In this document: positions 5,769-6,348 of the stretch, in pieces
How positions within the stretch are numbered: position 1 is the stretch's first letter
Layout: each line of letters starts with the position of its first letter
Assembly: GCA_002338895.1 (NCBI GenBank)
Contig: DDJH01000192.1
Location: forward strand, 67,474 to 73,821
Direction of reading: 5' to 3'
DNA: 6,348 nt
Origin: Lentisphaeria bacterium UBA1829
Lineage (GTDB): Bacteria > Verrucomicrobiota > Lentisphaeria > Victivallales > UBA1829
Notes under the pieces: model-generated
Database searches by the model: none
Told to the model about the DNA's origin: nothing
What the model saw: only the letters and a program-made list of their open reading frames with translations
Program-made: the position numbers and the translations under genes

Positions 5769-6348
5769 AGAATCTGTTTCGAAGACATCAGAAGGCCGAT
5801 GAGACAGGTGCGCCGCCGGAAGGAACACCGGAAAAACGTTCGTATGTGTTTCTTCTGGAGTTCCGCTGCCGGGGAAGACTGGTCGTTTCAGCCCGAACCG
5901 ATTCGATGGGACGCGTGCTCCGGATCGGCCGCGCCCCTGAAAACGACTGGGTGATTCCGCCGCAGGACCGCGTCTCCGCTGATTATGAGGCGGAATTGAG
6001 ACTCGGAAATCGGGAGATCCGATTGCAGGCCTGCGGGAAAAACGGTTTCCACGTCCGCGGAAAGACTCTGACAAGCTATGTGCTGAAAGGAAATGACCGG
6101 ATCGCGATCGGCGATTGCGAACTGTTTGTCAAACCGGCGGAAATCAGCGATTCGCGTCCGTGCGACGTCCATCGTCTGGAGTTCCGCAACGGTCCGCGCG
6201 AGGGAGAACTGGTCCGGCTGGAGAAGAAGCTCTCCGCCGCCCGGAAGGAGGCCCGGGCCCTGGGGGAGGTCCTCTCCCAGGCCCGCCGGGCCGCGGCGCG
6301 GGAGCTGGAGGGGCGCATCCAGGAGGAGCTGCGGCAGCTGGACATGCC
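5765..6348 (+). CDS. Second stand-alone FHA-domain protein, 3' end missing and tail probably chimeric
   Basis: The ATG at 5765 overlaps the stop of the preceding gene in an ATGA, so translation is probably coupled; only a weak GAAG lies just upstream. The frame stays open to the window edge (194 codons plus two bases). After a charged, probably flexible start (1-26), residues 27-123 form a divergent FHA domain: VLRIGRAPENDWVI (51-64), RVSADYEAEL (69-78), GFHVRGKTL (94-102) and GNDRIAIGDCELFVK (109-123). Arg56 and Ser71 are in place, but the motif His is Tyr74 and the usual N-G loop reads RGK, so phosphothreonine binding is uncertain. Residues 136-152 (HRLEFRNGPREGELVRL) look like the first two strands of another FHA domain, as in the opening of the upstream FHA protein, so the true protein may carry tandem FHA domains. 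From about residue 152 (base 6218) composition and protein character change abruptly, so the last ~43 residues probably do not belong to this gene. No membrane segment is visible in the part seen. The function is unknown; the context implies a Tad accessory scaffold. Confidence 0.75.
   Translation, partial: MKNLFRRHQKADETGAPPEGTPEKRSYVFLLEFRCRGRLVVSARTDSMGRVLRIGRAPENDWVIPPQDRVSADYEAELRLGNREIRLQACGKNGFHVRGKTLTSYVLKGNDRIAIGDCELFVKPAEISDSRPCDVHRLEFRNGPREGELVRLEKKLSAARKEARALGEVLSQARRAAARELEGRIQEELRQLDM
6210..6228 (+). other. Probable chimeric junction (sequence composition breakpoint)
   Basis: Hand counts give about 61% GC in bases 6091-6217 and about 76% in 6218-6348. In the 42 codons before 6218, 13 end in A or T; in the 43 complete codons after it none does. 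The protein also changes from FHA-like beta strands to an Arg/Glu/Ala-rich helix. The exact join cannot be fixed because words such as CTGGAGAAG would suit both sides; such a short shared word is a common place for false joins in assemblies. Confidence 0.6.
6218..6348 (+). CDS. recN: RecN-like internal fragment (DNA repair SMC-like ATPase), probably from another organism or locus
   Basis: The 43 complete codons encode a charged helix that resembles the end of the coiled coil of RecN, where the family shows a pattern of L-S-x-x-R-x-x-A-A-x-x-L-E-x-x-I-x-x-E-L-x-x-L-x-M-P. Here this reads LSQARRAAARELEGRIQ (positions 170-186 in the current frame), then EELRQLDM, and the two final bases CC force a following proline. 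RecN is a cytosolic double-strand-break repair ATPase with no role in Tad pili. The piece is internal: the Walker A part would lie upstream and the signature/Walker B part beyond the edge. Its codon use, with only G/C third positions, is unlike every other gene here and would suit a high-GC bacterium. It happens to be in frame with the FHA gene, a one-in-three chance. The alternative is a genuine coiled-coil tail of the FHA protein. The identification is from memory of the family pattern, without a search. Confidence 0.55.
   Translation, partial: MEKKLSAARKEARALGEVLSQARRAAARELEGRIQEELRQLDM

Noticed and set aside
4245..6074. A very long open frame (609 codons) on the minus strand
   Set aside because: It lies antisense to the two FHA genes, which have recognisable domains, ribosome sites and operon spacing. 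Its product is Arg/Pro/His/Ser-rich with no motif I know. Long antisense frames are expected at this GC and codon use.
1..6348. Frequent CCGGA, CGGATC and GGATCC words as possible repeats or restriction-linked elements
   Set aside because: They fall throughout coding sequence and reflect common codons (CGG, GGA, ATC, TCC) for Arg, Gly, Ile and Ser. There is no regular spacing and no intergenic copy.
5765..6348. A genuine FHA–coiled-coil fusion protein as a new family
   Set aside because: The switch to all G/C third positions and the RecN-like pattern at the same point make a false join more likely than a new domain architecture. It is kept only as an alternative.

Overview
The window is a fragment of a Tad-type (tight adherence / Flp pilus) assembly operon. 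All genes lie on the + strand and are packed head to tail. The order is: the C-terminal half of an outer-membrane secretin (CpaC/RcpA type, cut by the left edge), an FHA domain fused to the TadA/CpaF secretion ATPase, the membrane platform proteins TadB and TadC, an FHA protein with a single membrane span and a large unrecognised C-terminal domain, and the start of another FHA protein cut by the right edge. Gaps are 12, 14, 4 and 10 bases, and the last pair overlaps by 4 bases (ATGA), so this is almost certainly one transcript. No promoter, terminator, RNA gene, repeat array or mobile element is visible.

The genes should work together as follows. The CpaF ATPase hydrolyses ATP at the cytoplasmic face and drives the TadB/TadC platform, which moves pilin subunits out of the inner membrane. 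The fibre leaves through the secretin. What sets this locus apart is the repeated FHA theme: three consecutive FHA-bearing proteins are associated with the machine. One is fused to the motor, one is anchored in the inner membrane by one helix, and one appears soluble. The phosphothreonine-binding residues look canonical in the ATPase fusion and degenerate in the other two. This suggests a phospho-regulated or FHA-scaffolded Tad machine, possibly with an inner-membrane connector shaped like YscD/PrgH of type III secretion. That mechanism is inference.

The host is a Gram-negative (secretin-bearing) bacterium with moderately high GC, judged from sampled lines at the upper 50s percent. FHA-CpaF fusions occur in several lineages, including PVC-superphylum bacteria, Deltaproteobacteria/Myxococcota and Chloroflexota. 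A PVC/Lentisphaerota-like gut bacterium is my weak guess and cannot be proved from this sequence.

The last ~131 bases (from about 6218) look foreign. GC jumps to about 76%, every one of 43 complete codons ends in G or C, and the protein stops looking like FHA and reads like the coiled-coil exit of the DNA repair ATPase RecN. This is most likely a chimeric contig end rather than biology, so the right-hand FHA gene should be trusted only up to about 6217.
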